Positions 1 to 8,862 are shown, counted from the first letter of the stretch. The stretch: DNA of 64,000 nucleotides from an uncultured Brevibacillus sp. (GCF_947502445.1 NZ_CANMZW010000011.1:87307-151306), one strand, 5' to 3'. A program made the numbers and translations. Notes: generated by a model from the letters alone, not told the origin.

Positions 1-118
1 CAGGGGTTGTCTCCCGCAGTTGCGCAAAAATCGGAAAGGGGTTGAGCTTCTTCTCGATCGTATTTACATCTTCCATCGGTATGATATTTGCGTACCGGGT
101 CTTATTCGTAGTTTGCAT
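1..118 (-). CDS. Cytochrome P450, N-terminal part (cut by window edge)
   Basis: Only the first 39 codons are in the window; the gene continues off the left edge. Translation from ATG at 118 contains the segment NPFPIFAQLRETTP, which matches the conserved start of bacterial P450s of the CYP102/CYP109/YjiB kind (NPFPWYxxMRxxxPV). An SD (GGGAG) lies nine bases before the ATG. The heme-binding cysteine and I-helix are outside the window, so the assignment rests on the N-terminal motif alone. Substrate cannot be inferred. Confidence 0.6.
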   Translation of the reverse strand, partial: MQTTNKTRYANIIPMEDVNTIEKKLNPFPIFAQLRETTP

Positions 119-206
119 ATTTCATTTCTCCCATGCTTGTCTTCTTGGTGCATTCCTCCTCTATCGTCCCCATCCCATTCATTTTCATTCCTTACACGTG
201 GGGCAA

Positions 207-1223
207 CTACCAATTCCATACCTCGATCCTGCCCAAACGGAATTCATGGAACTCTGGATCTTGCCCGAGCTTCTCCAGCTCGCGCACAGGACCAGTGACA
301 AGCGCACCATAGACTGTGATGCCATGCTTTTTCAGATAAGCAAGGCGTGGCTCATCGTAGCTTTCGAATCTGCTTTTCCCATTTGCCAGCACATACTCCA
401 GGTCGGGAATAAACTGCTTTTCCGCACTCTCCACCGATTCGGTTAAATCAAAAGTCGTCTGTGACAGTCGTGATTTCTCGTCATAGAGCACTTCAGGTCT
501 AAGTACTAAGAAAGGAACATAGGTCTCATCACCGCGAGAATGGGATGGCTCAAACGTCTTTAGCTCACCTGCATACACAGGCATTTGCAAAATAGAGACG
601 TCGTAATTGGAAAGCAGCTTGCGCATTTGCTCCGGCGATTGCGGATCGATGGAGGACAGGGCCATTTCCGCCACATACCCGTCCGAGATATGCCCCAGCT
701 GATCCCATATATAGTCCTGTTCTTTTCGTTCTTTGATCGGGCTGTCGCCAGTCAGTGAACGCGGCAACGCAAATTGAAATGTCCCATCTCGATCATCCAA
801 TTCTTTGTTCTGATAGTTGATCTGATAGCTTATCTCTCCCCAGAAAGGCTTTTTTACGGTTACCGACCCGACAACGAGCTCCCATTTGCCAATCTGTTTG
901 TATAATGGCATCGTCGTCTCCTGCGTCAGAAACGGAGACAGCTCAACGGACGTATGATCCCATTTGCCGACCTTCAATCCTGAGTAATGCGTCTCGATGA
1001 GGGTAGTAGCGTAACGAACCAATGTCTCTTCCTTTCCGAGCTGCTTGTAGCCGATCTGAATGGCCATCATATAGAGTGCATACAAAAACCAAATGATCAA
1101 CAGAATATGTACAATGTTTCGCCATAGCATAAATCGTGCTTTCCATACCATTCGTCTTGCTTTTTTCTCGTCCCATTGCAAGGCCGGCTCTTGCCAGTCC
1201 TTTAACAGCTTGTCATCTTCCAT
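207..1223 (-). CDS. Membrane-anchored anti-sigma factor (sigma-regulatory N and C domains)
   Basis: 338 aa. A short cytoplasmic N-terminus (about residues 1-30, rich in Trp and charged residues) is followed by one membrane segment (about 33-57) and a long extracytoplasmic domain. This is the layout of the YhdL-like anti-sigma family (Sigma_reg_N/Sigma_reg_C). The start ATG lies inside the last codons of the ECF sigma gene (11-base overlap) and has an SD (GGAGGT) eleven bases upstream, so the two are translationally coupled. The inferred role is to hold the adjacent sigma factor at the membrane until an envelope signal releases it. It lacks the zinc-binding HxxxCxxC of ZAS anti-sigma factors. 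Confidence 0.75.
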   Translation of the reverse strand: MEDDKLLKDWQEPALQWDEKKARRMVWKARFMLWRNIVHILLIIWFLYALYMMAIQIGYKQLGKEETLVRYATTLIETHYSGLKVGKWDHTSVELSPFLTQETTMPLYKQIGKWELVVGSVTVKKPFWGEISYQINYQNKELDDRDGTFQFALPRSLTGDSPIKERKEQDYIWDQLGHISDGYVAEMALSSIDPQSPEQMRKLLSNYDVSILQMPVYAGELKTFEPSHSRGDETYVPFLVLRPEVLYDEKSRLSQTTFDLTESVESAEKQFIPDLEYVLANGKSRFESYDEPRLAYLKKHGITVYGALVTGPVRELEKLGQDPEFHEFRLGRIEVWNW

Positions 1224-1737
1224 CTCGCTTACCTCCTTCGGCTCGGGCTTCCCACTCCCGGAATCTTTCTCTCGCCCGGTACAGAGTGACTTTCACCTGA
1301 TCCAGGCTCAAATCGAGCGTTGCGCCCAGCTCTTGGTAGCTGAAATCCTCAATCTCACGTAGATACAAAATCGTACGCATTCTTTCTGGGAGCTGCTGCA
1401 TGATCCACTCTACTTTCTCTTTGTCTTCCTTTTGACGTAATGCGACTTCCGGCAAGTATGTATGTGAAGCTGCTGGAATCAGTCTTTTGATATTTTCCAG
1501 CATTTTTTGCTCAGACGTTTGCCTGCGCAGCCAATCGACGTAAAGGTTGCGAGCTACCTTGTAGAGCCACGCCCGGACTTGTCTGGCGTCCTGAATTGAG
1601 AGGGAGAGAATGGCACGGTAAAAGGTTTCCTGCAGCAGCTCCTCGGCGACCTCGCGTGAACCACACATGCGAAATAAATAACGGTACAGCGGATATTGAT
1701 AATCAGCGAATAACTCGCTCCATGTTTGCGCCTTCAT
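1213..1737 (-). CDS. ECF-type RNA polymerase sigma factor
   Basis: 174 aa, usual ECF length. Region 2 is seen in residues about 8-75 (AEELLQETFYRAI, then RAWLYKVARNLYVDWLRR) and region 4 in about 110-165 (YLREIEDFSYQELGATL, then LDQVKVTLYRARERF). It directs core RNA polymerase to a small stress regulon. The SD (GGAGGTGGGAG) is very strong. It is cotranscribed with, and overlaps, its anti-sigma partner. A putative ECF promoter just upstream suggests autoregulation. Closest named relatives would be SigM/SigV/YlaC-type factors, but the subgroup cannot be fixed by eye. Confidence 0.9.
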   Translation of the reverse strand: MKAQTWSELFADYQYPLYRYLFRMCGSREVAEELLQETFYRAILSLSIQDARQVRAWLYKVARNLYVDWLRRQTSEQKMLENIKRLIPAASHTYLPEVALRQKEDKEKVEWIMQQLPERMRTILYLREIEDFSYQELGATLDLSLDQVKVTLYRARERFREWEARAEGGKRDGR

Positions 1738-1757
1738 CTCCCACCTCCTCTCTTATC

Positions 1758-1784
1758 AACGAAGTCGCACGTAAAATGTTACCA
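1758..1784 (-). promoter_or_regulatory. Candidate ECF autoregulatory promoter
   Basis: On the minus strand TGGTAAC (rc of 1778-1784) is followed after 16 bases by CGTT (rc of 1758-1761). This matches the general ECF form (xGxAAC, 16-17 bases, CGTx) and lies 20 bases before the sigma gene start. The -35 is one base off the usual TGAAAC, so this is a plausible but unproven autoregulatory site. Confidence 0.45.
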
Positions 1785-1804
1785 ACTTATTTTCATGGCC
1801 TTTT

Positions 1805-2296
1805 TCACCTTCTCCTACCGACACATGGCGTACAGCATCCCGCAAAAGGGCCCCGGCGTCTAAAATCACGTGGCAAATTAAACGGATAATCCAAGGGATG
1901 ACGACCGAATACGATCCAGCGTCCGTCTTGGCGTTTTTTCAATTGATACACACGGAAAAAACGATCACTTGGGTCAAATTGAAACCAGACCGCAAGCGTA
2001 ACACACCTTTTGCCCTCCGAAAGCAACTGGGCTTTGACGATCGGGGGCGCTCCGATTCCGCCGCCAATCGGGATTGCGAGCTGGCCATTGATTCGGCGCA
2101 AATCGAGATTGCCGATCACACGACTCGCCAAGCAAGGAGTCATCGTCTTTTCTAAAAACCTGCGAATTTTCTGCCTCGAATTAAATCTTGTCGGCAAAAT
2201 ATTGCCTCGCTCTCCCACTCGTTTGTTTGCTGAAAAAACGATGGTCCAAAAAGCCTGTTCAGTCTGCCGCACTACTTGCACCCATTTCTTTTTCAT
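1805..2296 (-). CDS. Conserved hypothetical protein
   Basis: 163 aa, ATG with a strong SD (AGGAGGGAGG). Not confidently recognised. It has no clear signal peptide. The N-terminal half is basic, a Gly/Ile-rich stretch (IGGGIGAPPIVKAQ) sits at about 77-90, and the second half (VWFQFDPSDRFFRVYQLKK, then DGRWIVFGRH) alternates aromatic and charged residues as in small beta-sheet proteins of the NTF2 or IseA type. Because the next gene on this strand is the ECF sigma factor, a place in the same transcription unit is possible, but the ECF promoter candidate separates them. Function unknown. Confidence 0.6.
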   Translation of the reverse strand: MKKKWVQVVRQTEQAFWTIVFSANKRVGERGNILPTRFNSRQKIRRFLEKTMTPCLASRVIGNLDLRRINGQLAIPIGGGIGAPPIVKAQLLSEGKRCVTLAVWFQFDPSDRFFRVYQLKKRQDGRWIVFGRHPLDYPFNLPRDFRRRGPFAGCCTPCVGRRR

Positions 2297-2432
2297 TAGG
2301 CATACCTCCCTCCTAAAAGGGTATGCATCCAGTGGTGTAAGCGGTTGGGCTGTGCTTGCCTACATAATCATCCGTGAAGAAGGACATAGTAGCATGGTGT
2401 GCCAAAGATCATTTACACGGAGGAGAAGAAAC

Positions 2433-2666
2433 ATGCCTAGCCAAATCAATACGGATTCACTCAAAAAAGCTGAAGTTGCTGCTACTCTTGCAAAATCAAT
2501 GATTACCCAAGCAATCGAACAATCTGCCGCCAATCCTCAGCTTGCTGAGGAGGCGCTAAAAACTGCTTCACAAGAAATTGCTCAGGCGCAAACAATGGTG
2601 TCGCAGGTCCAATCCACTATTCAAACCCAGCAGCAGCAACAGCAACAACAACAGCAAAAATCATAA
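2433..2666 (+). CDS. Small helical protein with a poly-Gln tail
   Basis: 77 aa. Translation is set by SD GGAGGAGAAG ten bases before ATG 2433; upstream in-frame ATGs lie in sequence antisense to the neighbour and lack an SD. The protein is almost entirely predicted helix (Ala/Gln/Glu-rich, heptad-like) and ends in ten consecutive glutamines encoded by mixed CAG/CAA codons, then KS. It has no cysteine and no membrane segment. Not recognised as a named family; the length and composition resemble small spore or coat-associated proteins of Bacillales, which is only a guess. A good terminator follows. Confidence 0.7.
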   Translation: MPSQINTDSLKKAEVAATLAKSMITQAIEQSAANPQLAEEALKTASQEIAQAQTMVSQVQSTIQTQQQQQQQQQQKS

Positions 2667-2682
2667 AAGCTCCTGTACACGT

Positions 2683-2726
2683 AAAAACAGGCAGACCCTG
2701 CGTCTTCACGGGTTTGCCTGTTTTTC
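2683..2726 (+). terminator. Intrinsic terminator after the Gln-tailed protein
   Basis: AAAAACAGGCAGACCC pairs with GGGTTTGCCTGTTTTT, followed by a T-rich run. It is nearly symmetric and could work on both strands. Confidence 0.85.
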
Positions 2727-2774
2727 TTCACTCTTTTACAATGAGAAAAAACGATTGTGAAAGAGGGGATTTGC

Positions 2775-3203
2775 TTGCTGCCACAGCTTAAAGGAATTAA
2801 CCATCTATTGTTCTCTGTGTCCGATCTGGAGAGATCCTTTTGCTTTTATCGTGACGTAATGGGAGCCAAACCACTCGTACGCGGAAGAAAGCTCGCTTAT
2901 TTTGATTTGCATGGGCACTGGCTCGCTATCAACGAGGAGCAGGACATCCCTCGGAATGAAATTGCCCATTCTTATACACATCTGGCCTTTTCGATTGATG
3001 AAGCCTCATTTGATGCCTGGAAAACTCATTTGGAGAAGCATGGTGCAAACATATTGCCAGGACGCGAACGTGATGAGCGAGACAAGCGCTCTCTTTATTT
3101 CACCGATCCGGATGGTCACAAATTCGAGCTGCACACGGGCACCCTGCAAGACCGTCTCTCCTATTACCGTGAAGAAAAAGGGCACATGACCTTTTTTGAA
3201 TAA
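2775..3203 (+). CDS. fosB: Metallothiol transferase FosB (fosfomycin resistance)
   Basis: 142 aa from TTG 2775, chosen because SD AGAGGGG ends six bases upstream; the in-frame GTG at 2757 would give 148 aa but has no SD, and FosB proteins are about 139 aa. FosB adds bacillithiol (or cysteine) to the oxirane carbon of fosfomycin in the cytoplasm. It is a VOC-fold enzyme, with the first metal His in [10 protein letters not shown], the second in YTHLAFS and the Glu in [14 protein letters not shown], plus the conserved [11 protein letters not shown] segment. All metal ligands are present. Monocistronic. Stop codons here and in the convergent small gene are only two bases apart. Confidence 0.92.
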   Translation: MLPQLKGINHLLFSVSDLERSFCFYRDVMGAKPLVRGRKLAYFDLHGHWLAINEEQDIPRNEIAHSYTHLAFSIDEASFDAWKTHLEKHGANILPGRERDERDKRSLYFTDPDGHKFELHTGTLQDRLSYYREEKGHMTFFE

Positions 3204-3205
3204 AC

Positions 3206-3385
3206 TCAAGTTCTTTTGTTATAGAAGAAAATGATTCGATATACAAAAAAGGCCAAACCGGCAAAGCCTGCTATCCCTGCCAAAATCAGTAGCGGATACA
3301 TGGCGGAGAATATCATGCTGCCCAAAAACACTAGAAAGCACAAGATGAATCCGAGAACGTTTGGAAATATGTTATTTTCTCTCAT
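3206..3385 (-). CDS. Small hydrophobic membrane protein
   Basis: 59 aa, two membrane segments: about residues 8-27 (VLGFILCFLVFLGSMIF) and 30-52 (YPLLILAGIAGFAGLAFFVY), then a short basic tail. The start is ATG 3385 with a weakly placed AAAGG upstream. No family recognised. It is convergent with fosB with no room for a terminator between them. Confidence 0.55.
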   Translation of the reverse strand: MRENNIFPNVLGFILCFLVFLGSMIFSAMYPLLILAGIAGFAGLAFFVYRIIFFYNKRT

Positions 3386-3541
3386 AGATAAAAATCATTA
3401 CCTTTCTTTTCACTATTCCATCATTATAAAGGAAGACTCCACGCAATAAACATTCACAAATTTACAATAGTTCAATAGTAGCAGTTCGATCCTCGTGATA
3501 TTATGATGGAAGTAACCAGAATTGATTTCAGTGTGTTTGCA

Positions 3542-3576
3542 ACTGACCTATCAGTTTGGTGATAGGTCAGTTTTTC
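3542..3576 (+). terminator. Strong hairpin with T-run in the leader of the chemoreceptor gene
   Basis: ACTGACCTATCA and TGATAGGTCAGT form a perfect 12-bp stem with a GTTTGG loop, followed by TTTTTC. No gene on the plus strand ends just upstream, so it stands as a possible attenuator 90 bases before the chemoreceptor start rather than an ordinary end-of-gene terminator. A 19-codon reading frame (ATG 3508) runs through the stem but lacks a good SD. Confidence 0.6.
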
Positions 3577-3663
3577 TTGTACAAATCGCTGGGCATGATG
3601 GTTCATTTGGAATGGTATATTTATTCGTAGAGAATGCATGAGAGCAAAATGCGGAGGGATAGT

Positions 3664-5385
3664 ATGTTTGTTAAGCGGGGGGAGTCTGTCACAACCACCA
3701 GGATTCAGCCAAGCGATATACCAGTGACAGAGCAATTGGAAGGAAAAGTAAAATTCTTACAACTCAATCAAGCGGACCTGGAACGCATGAAGCAATTGGA
3801 GCCGTTACTGACTAAACATCTCGACGCAATTACCGACCGCCATTACCAAATGCTTCATGAATATTCCCACTTGATGCACATCATCGAGTCAAATACGACG
3901 ATAGATCGCCTGTCTAAATCATTTCGAAACTATCTACAATCACTGCCAAATGCTCAACTGGACGATACATATGTAAAAGGCAGAGAAAAAATCGGCGAGG
4001 TCCACAGCAGAATCGGTCTTGCCCCTGAGTGGTACACAGGATCCTATTTGCGGGTATATGAATATTTGATCCCTTCCGTCGTTTCTACCTACACAAAAAA
4101 ACCTCAGGAAACATCCGAAATTTTGCTTGCACTGATCAAGCTGCTGACACTCGATTCGCAGATCGTTCTACAATCGTATCAAGAAGATACGGATTACAAG
4201 GTAGTGGACCGACTCGGACGAGTACTGGAGCTCGTTATGCAGATCGATAAGATTAAACATGTTCTCGATACGGTAGAAACGACAACAGACGAAGCGAGCA
4301 ACGTCCGAATTGCCGCTGAACAGCTCAGTCAGTCCGTACAAAAAGTGGCCCAGTCTGCTGTGTTGGTAGCCGAGAATGCTACTACGACCATGGAGCAAGC
4401 GACAACCGGTAAAGAAATTATCCAGGCATCGCTCAAGAGCTTTCTTTCGATGGCTGATGAGTTCAATGACATGCAGGCGAAAATTTCGCAGCTCATGGCA
4501 ACTATTGAAAACGTTTCCCAAGTAGTTCAGGTCATCCGCAGCGTGGCTGATCAAACAAATCTGCTAGCACTGAACGCTTCTATCGAGGCAGCGCGTGCTG
4601 GTGAGCATGGCCGCGGCTTTGCGGTTGTTGCCGAGGAAGTCCGCAAGCTGGCCGAGCAAACGAAGCAATCCGTGCAAAATATTACCTCCACGATGCAAAA
4701 CGTGCAGCAAGAAGCCAGTCAAGTCAAAGACTCCGCTGCCCAGATGAGTGAGCATTTCAGCAAGGAAGCCATTCAGACCCGTGACGCGATCGACCTGATG
4801 GGCGACATCGTCCAAAATATCGAAAAGGTTGGTCATTCTACTGGACATATCGCTGCACAAGCCGAAGAACAATCTGCCGCCACCGATGACATTTCTGAGC
4901 GAATCTCACAGGTCCAGGTCAATATGGAGCTAATCGCTGAACACGTATCCCATGCCGGGAAAAACGTCTATGACATCGGGGCAGGCATTAATGATCTGCA
5001 TAAGCTCAGCATCAGTCAGCTGACTCAATTGAAAGCGAAGCATCATTTGCGTATCGTCAAAACGGATCATCTGCTATGGAAATGGTGGCTGTACAACTAC
5101 ATGCTGGGCTACCACAAGATCGAGGAAAAAGATTTGGTTGACCATCTGCAATGTCGCTTGGGCGTCTGGTATCATGAAGCCAAAAATGATCCAAAATTCA
5201 ACTCGCTGCCCTCTTTCCAGCAATTAGATGCACCACACCGGAAGTTTCATGAGGCAGTCCGCAGCGTCTATCTATTGGTCAATGCTGGCAAACAGGATGA
5301 AGCTGAGGCTGTCTTTCAAAGCTTGGAAGCCATCTCAGAAAGTGTCTTGAATTGCCTCGACCAATTGTCTGCCGAAATGCGCTAA
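3664..5385 (+). CDS. Globin-coupled methyl-accepting chemoreceptor with C-terminal CZB domain (HemAT-like)
   Basis: 573 aa from ATG 3664 (SD GGAGGG). Residues about 20-180 are a globin sensor domain with the family signature [16 protein letters not shown]; His114 is the expected proximal heme ligand. Residues about 200-455 are a cytoplasmic signalling domain with the hairpin tip ([20 protein letters not shown], then [16 protein letters not shown]). Residues 465-573 form a chemoreceptor zinc-binding domain with His469, Cys497, His525 and His529 in the usual spacing. There are no membrane segments, so it acts in the cytosol. B. subtilis HemAT (432 aa) lacks the CZB tail. Expected to signal oxygen or redox state to CheA. 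Its stop overlaps the convergent protease stop by four bases. Confidence 0.9.
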   Translation: MFVKRGESVTTTRIQPSDIPVTEQLEGKVKFLQLNQADLERMKQLEPLLTKHLDAITDRHYQMLHEYSHLMHIIESNTTIDRLSKSFRNYLQSLPNAQLDDTYVKGREKIGEVHSRIGLAPEWYTGSYLRVYEYLIPSVVSTYTKKPQETSEILLALIKLLTLDSQIVLQSYQEDTDYKVVDRLGRVLELVMQIDKIKHVLDTVETTTDEASNVRIAAEQLSQSVQKVAQSAVLVAENATTTMEQATTGKEIIQASLKSFLSMADEFNDMQAKISQLMATIENVSQVVQVIRSVADQTNLLALNASIEAARAGEHGRGFAVVAEEVRKLAEQTKQSVQNITSTMQNVQQEASQVKDSAAQMSEHFSKEAIQTRDAIDLMGDIVQNIEKVGHSTGHIAAQAEEQSAATDDISERISQVQVNMELIAEHVSHAGKNVYDIGAGINDLHKLSISQLTQLKAKHHLRIVKTDHLLWKWWLYNYMLGYHKIEEKDLVDHLQCRLGVWYHEAKNDPKFNSLPSFQQLDAPHRKFHEAVRSVYLLVNAGKQDEAEAVFQSLEAISESVLNCLDQLSAEMR

Positions 5386-6500
5386 TGCCAGCGTTTGCGT
5401 TTTTGCTTCCTTCGGTTTGCCTTTAAAGCTCTTTTGGTCACAATCGTACCCAATTGTGCCGCAGATAATGGCTGCGTGCGCATTGGGTTCTTTTGCTTTC
5501 TACCGTTTGTGCGCATCTGTCCGCGACTACCCGCTGCTCTCGCTACACGGATACCAAAAGCCTGCATCGCCCATTGAATCGGAAAGGCAATCGAACGTCT
5601 GCCATCAGCCGAGCCTGCAAAATTGACGGCTGCCGCATAGTTGCTCTCTGTAAGCCAGACGGAGCCGGAATCACCAGGCAATGAGACCGCAGCTGCCCCG
5701 CGAATGACGGTTTGGTTGCGAAAACGAATCGTTCCAAGCCCGGCATGATTGCCATAATCAACGTCAATATCGGTATGGATCGATTCTACAACCCCGCTGA
5801 CTCGCCCCGACGTCCGTCCCACCTTTTTAAATCGATTCCCCACGCCGTAGGAGCGCACATGTCCACGCACCACTCCAACTGTCGCGTATCGTGGAGCCAA
5901 GATTCGATTGGCTGTCGGGATCGATAAGGCCGCATCGATGTAGTTAACCCCATTTTTGCGCAGACGAACAAAGCGATACAACCGCCCGATTCGATCTCTA
6001 CCTGAGCGACCCCCGTCCGCTCCCCCTGGCTGTATCGTCTCAGTATAGCCACCTGTATTGTTTTTATTGAGGACATGATTATTGCTAAACAAATACCGCT
6101 GTGCACTCCGGGAGGCACTTTGGACGATCAGACCGGCAGTGCCCGAAGCTCCCGGATAGCCTACACTGTAGCCCGCGATGACCGGACGAATTCTGCCGCG
6201 ATATTGACTGGCGAAAGCCCTGTCCCGAACCTGTACATGGCAGCAGCACCGCCCCGTGGTGATGGTCCGTACCGGAACCGCTACTCGTCCGGCTGCTTTT
6301 ACACTTCGGACAGAAACACATCGCGGGCAGCTTCGTTTTACTGAAGCACTTGCATTTACCGTGTACAAAACAATGCAAGCTCCGCCTTTTCTGTCTTTTC
6401 CGTTCGCATAGCCGATTCCTATGCCTATGACACCCGGCATCTTTTTCCACCGTTTGACCAAATGCTGCTTGGCTTGCATCGCTTCCCGAAAAGTGGCCAT
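5382..6500 (-). CDS. Trypsin-like (S1 fold) serine protease, Arg-rich, no signal peptide
   Basis: 372 aa from ATG 6500 (SD GAGAGGACGGGGAG); a GTG at 6518 is a less likely start. The catalytic triad can be read as His142 in FSNNHVLN, Asp189 in NYIDAALS and Ser278 in LPGDSGSVW. Residues 1-50 ([14 protein letters not shown]) precede a Cys-rich insertion (Cys58, Cys61, Cys85-87) before the protease core. The C-terminal 50 residues are strongly basic. No signal peptide or membrane anchor is visible, which is odd for this fold. Proteins of this kind occur in Brevibacillus and Paenibacillus as trypsin-like peptidases of unknown target. No pro-domain partner is nearby. Confidence 0.75.
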   Translation of the reverse strand: MATFREAMQAKQHLVKRWKKMPGVIGIGIGYANGKDRKGGACIVLYTVNASASVKRSCPRCVSVRSVKAAGRVAVPVRTITTGRCCCHVQVRDRAFASQYRGRIRPVIAGYSVGYPGASGTAGLIVQSASRSAQRYLFSNNHVLNKNNTGGYTETIQPGGADGGRSGRDRIGRLYRFVRLRKNGVNYIDAALSIPTANRILAPRYATVGVVRGHVRSYGVGNRFKKVGRTSGRVSGVVESIHTDIDVDYGNHAGLGTIRFRNQTVIRGAAAVSLPGDSGSVWLTESNYAAAVNFAGSADGRRSIAFPIQWAMQAFGIRVARAAGSRGQMRTNGRKQKNPMRTQPLSAAQLGTIVTKRALKANRRKQKRKRWH

Positions 6501-6695
6501 CGCTCCCCGTCCTCTCACAAATAATCCGGATACATTGCCATCGTATGCTTTATGCAGGGAGGTTCACGGGGCTTCTAACACTGCGTGACGAGAAAAAGGC
6601 TGGGGCTTCTGGCCGCTCCATGTAAAAAGCGAAGCCGCGTCCAATGAAATAAAAGCCATCCTCTACCCTCGTAGAGAATGGCCTTTTACGCTTAT

Positions 6696-8003
6696 TTAGG
6701 AAGCTTCGGAGATAGCATTTGCAGGCGTTGTCTGTGCTTTTTTGTTCGTGTGCACGAGCAGGATGTTGAGCACAACCGCGGTCAAAGAGCCTGTCACGAT
6801 GCCGTTTTGCATCATCATTTTCATCAGTGTAGGCAGTTGGTCGAACATCGTCGGCACAGTAGCGGAGCCAAGTCCTACGGCGATACTGCATGCAGCGATC
6901 AGCAGGTTTTCGTTTTTGCGCAAATCGACCTGAGACAAAATATTGATTCCAGACGCTACTACCATTCCAAACATGGCGATCATCGCTCCGCCGAGAACAG
7001 CGTTTGGCACAACAGTTGTCAAAGCAGCCAGCTTGGGCAAAAGTCCGAGAACGACAAGAATTCCGCCAGCCCCGATCATGACATCACGTGATTTGATCCC
7101 AGTCAAGGAAACGAGTCCTACGTTTTGAGAGAAAGCCGTATACGGGAATGCGTTGAAAATACCACCGAGCACAATCGCTATACCTTCTCCACGCAAGCCT
7201 TTTACAACATCTTTATTCGTTACTTCGGTATTCGTCACTTTGCCGAGCGCAAAATAAACGCCTGTAGACTCAGCCATGCTAATGATATTGACCAAGATCA
7301 TCGTTAAAATAGCAACGATACTAAACTGTGGAGTTCCAAAGTAAAACGGTTCAACGACACTAAACCAGGAAGCAGTCGCCACATTTGCAAAGCTGACCAT
7401 TCCCATCATGTACGCTGCGATCGTACCGACAGCCAGCCCGAGTAATACCGAGATCGCGCGAATGAAGCCTGTAAAGAAACGATTAATAAGCAAGATGATG
7501 ACGAGTGTACCTAAAGCCAGGAGCAAATGCTCCGGTGCACCAAAATCAGGCATTTTCGCATCTCCGCCAGCGGCGTTGGTCATCGCTACCGGAATCAAAG
7601 ACAGCCCGATAATCGTAACGACAGAGCCTTGCACCACCGTCGGGAAAAAGCGGAGGAGCTTGCCAAACAGAGGAGCAGCGAAAACGACGAACAAACCTGA
7701 AATGATAATAGCCCCGTACGCTGTCGCCAAATTGGTCGAGGAAGCGATGGCAATAATCGGTCCCACTGCTGTAAAGGTACAGCCGAGCACGACTGGCAGA
7801 CGAATCCCTGTGTAGCGCGTCCCTACTACCTGTAGCAAGGTGGCGATCCCACTCGTAAACAAGTCAGCCGCGATCAAGTAAGCGATTTGGAGCGGTGTCA
7901 GCTTCAGTGCTGCGCCGATAATCAAGGGCACGACGACAGCTCCTGCATACATGGCTAAAACGTGCTGCAATCCCAGGGTGACAACCTTTTGTTTGGATAG
8001 CAT
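6696..8003 (-). CDS. pbuX: Xanthine permease (NCS2 nucleobase:cation symporter)
   Basis: 435 aa, about 12-14 membrane segments. It has the NCS2 features: GLQHVLAMYAG at the N-terminus, the substrate-site helix with MAESTGVYFALG, and the downstream NAFPYTAFSQNVGL motif. It imports xanthine with a proton. The SD (GAGGAGAG) is strong. It lies 64 bases after xpt on the same strand with no terminator between, so the two form the xpt-pbuX operon controlled by the riboswitch region upstream of xpt. Confidence 0.93.
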   Translation of the reverse strand: MLSKQKVVTLGLQHVLAMYAGAVVVPLIIGAALKLTPLQIAYLIAADLFTSGIATLLQVVGTRYTGIRLPVVLGCTFTAVGPIIAIASSTNLATAYGAIIISGLFVVFAAPLFGKLLRFFPTVVQGSVVTIIGLSLIPVAMTNAAGGDAKMPDFGAPEHLLLALGTLVIILLINRFFTGFIRAISVLLGLAVGTIAAYMMGMVSFANVATASWFSVVEPFYFGTPQFSIVAILTMILVNIISMAESTGVYFALGKVTNTEVTNKDVVKGLRGEGIAIVLGGIFNAFPYTAFSQNVGLVSLTGIKSRDVMIGAGGILVVLGLLPKLAALTTVVPNAVLGGAMIAMFGMVVASGINILSQVDLRKNENLLIAACSIAVGLGSATVPTMFDQLPTLMKMMMQNGIVTGSLTAVVLNILLVHTNKKAQTTPANAISEAS

Positions 8004-8067
8004 GTGTGTTTGTTTCTCTCCTCTAGTGTAGTGTCATAAAACCGCTACCTGTAATGCGTTGATGCAA

Positions 8068-8637
8068 TTAAATGAACTGAATTCCTTCCGGAGACATCGA
8101 TTGGATGCGAGCCAGTGATTCGATACGAACCCCTTGCTCCTCTAGCAGGCCGCGGCCTTCCTGAAAGCTTTTTTCAATGACTGCCCCTACTCCTACGAGA
8201 TGAGCGCCTGCATCCTTGATAATTTGCGTCAGACCTACCAGTGCAGCACCTGTAGCCAAGAAATCATCTACAACCAGTACACGATCATCTGGTGACAGGT
8301 ACTGGCGTGACACACTGATCTGATACGTTTCTTGACGGGTAAAAGAATGAACAGGCGCGGAATAGACTTCTTCCGTCAAGGTAACTGCCTTTTTCTTTTT
8401 TGCATAGACAAACGGCACGCCCAATGCAAAAGAGGTCGCCAGCGCAAAATGAATCCCGCTTGCTTCGATCGTCAAAACCTTAGTAATCGGCTCGTCCGCA
8501 AAAAGCTCGGCAAAACGCTTGCCAATATTCATTGTTAATTGCGGGTCTACCTGGTGGTTTAAAAAAGCATCTACTTTTAACACCGACGCGGACAACACCT
8601 TGCCGTCCTGAACAATGCGGTCTTGCAATTCTTTCAT
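8068..8637 (-). CDS. xpt: Xanthine phosphoribosyltransferase
   Basis: 189 aa, full length. It converts xanthine plus PRPP to XMP and PPi for purine salvage. The PRPP-binding motif is VLVVDDFLATGAA (about residues 117-129), and the family N-terminus MKELQDRIVQDGKVL is present. SD GAGGGGGA. It is the first gene of the xpt-pbuX operon, with a long leader of about 300 bases carrying two riboswitch aptamers and a terminator. Confidence 0.95.
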   Translation of the reverse strand: MKELQDRIVQDGKVLSASVLKVDAFLNHQVDPQLTMNIGKRFAELFADEPITKVLTIEASGIHFALATSFALGVPFVYAKKKKAVTLTEEVYSAPVHSFTRQETYQISVSRQYLSPDDRVLVVDDFLATGAALVGLTQIIKDAGAHLVGVGAVIEKSFQEGRGLLEEQGVRIESLARIQSMSPEGIQFI

Positions 8638-8673
8638 CTGATTTTCCCCCTCGAATGATCGCTACAAAATAAA

Positions 8674-8752
8674 TAAAGCCCAGAGCGGACAGGTCACGAG
8701 CTGGCTGACAACACAAACCAACACGAAGTGAAACCTGTCCCTCTGGGCTTTT
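8674..8752 (-). terminator. Riboswitch-controlled terminator of xpt-pbuX
   Basis: On the minus strand AAAGCCCAGAGGGACAGGT pairs with ACCTGTCCGCTCTGGGCTTT across a roughly 40-base loop, followed by ATTTATTTTG. The 5' arm (8733-8752) is shared with the 3' end of the ykkC-class aptamer, so aptamer folding and terminator folding exclude each other. This predicts that the ykkC-class ligand turns the operon on. Confidence 0.85.
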
Positions 8753-8862
8753 CTCCCTCAGGTGTAACACGCATGGAGCGTGCCAGCGCCGCTTGGACCA
8801 GCCCTCTCACCCCTGCCTATTACTTGGCAGAAAAGGAGAAGCGGAACCCTAGACGCTCTTTC
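8730..8862 (-). promoter_or_regulatory. ykkC-class riboswitch aptamer, probably the PRPP subtype (2b)
   Basis: Minus strand. The conserved ykkC blocks are in order: CTAGGGTTCCGC (rc of 8841-8852), CTGGTCCAAGCGG (rc of 8789-8801) and ACACCTGAGGGAGAAAAGCC (rc of 8746-8765), continuing into CAGAGGGACAGGTTTC. CTGGTCCAAG and the terminal GCCCAG...GGG.AGGTTTC follow the PRPP-class form rather than the guanidine form (CTGGTCCGAGAG). It abuts a guanine aptamer and precedes a PRPP-using enzyme, which also fits PRPP. The ppGpp subtype (2a) cannot be excluded by eye. Confidence 0.8.

Noticed and set aside
139..170. A second ATG in the P450 leader preceded by GAGGAGGA, opening a 28-codon frame
   Set aside because: The SD is one base from the ATG, too close for use, and the frame overlaps the P450 start without resembling a leader peptide.
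8730..8862. ykkC-class element considered as a guanidine-I riboswitch
   Set aside because: The CTGGTCCAAG block and the extended 3' segment differ from the guanidine form, and the genes are purine salvage rather than guanidine export or urea carboxylase.
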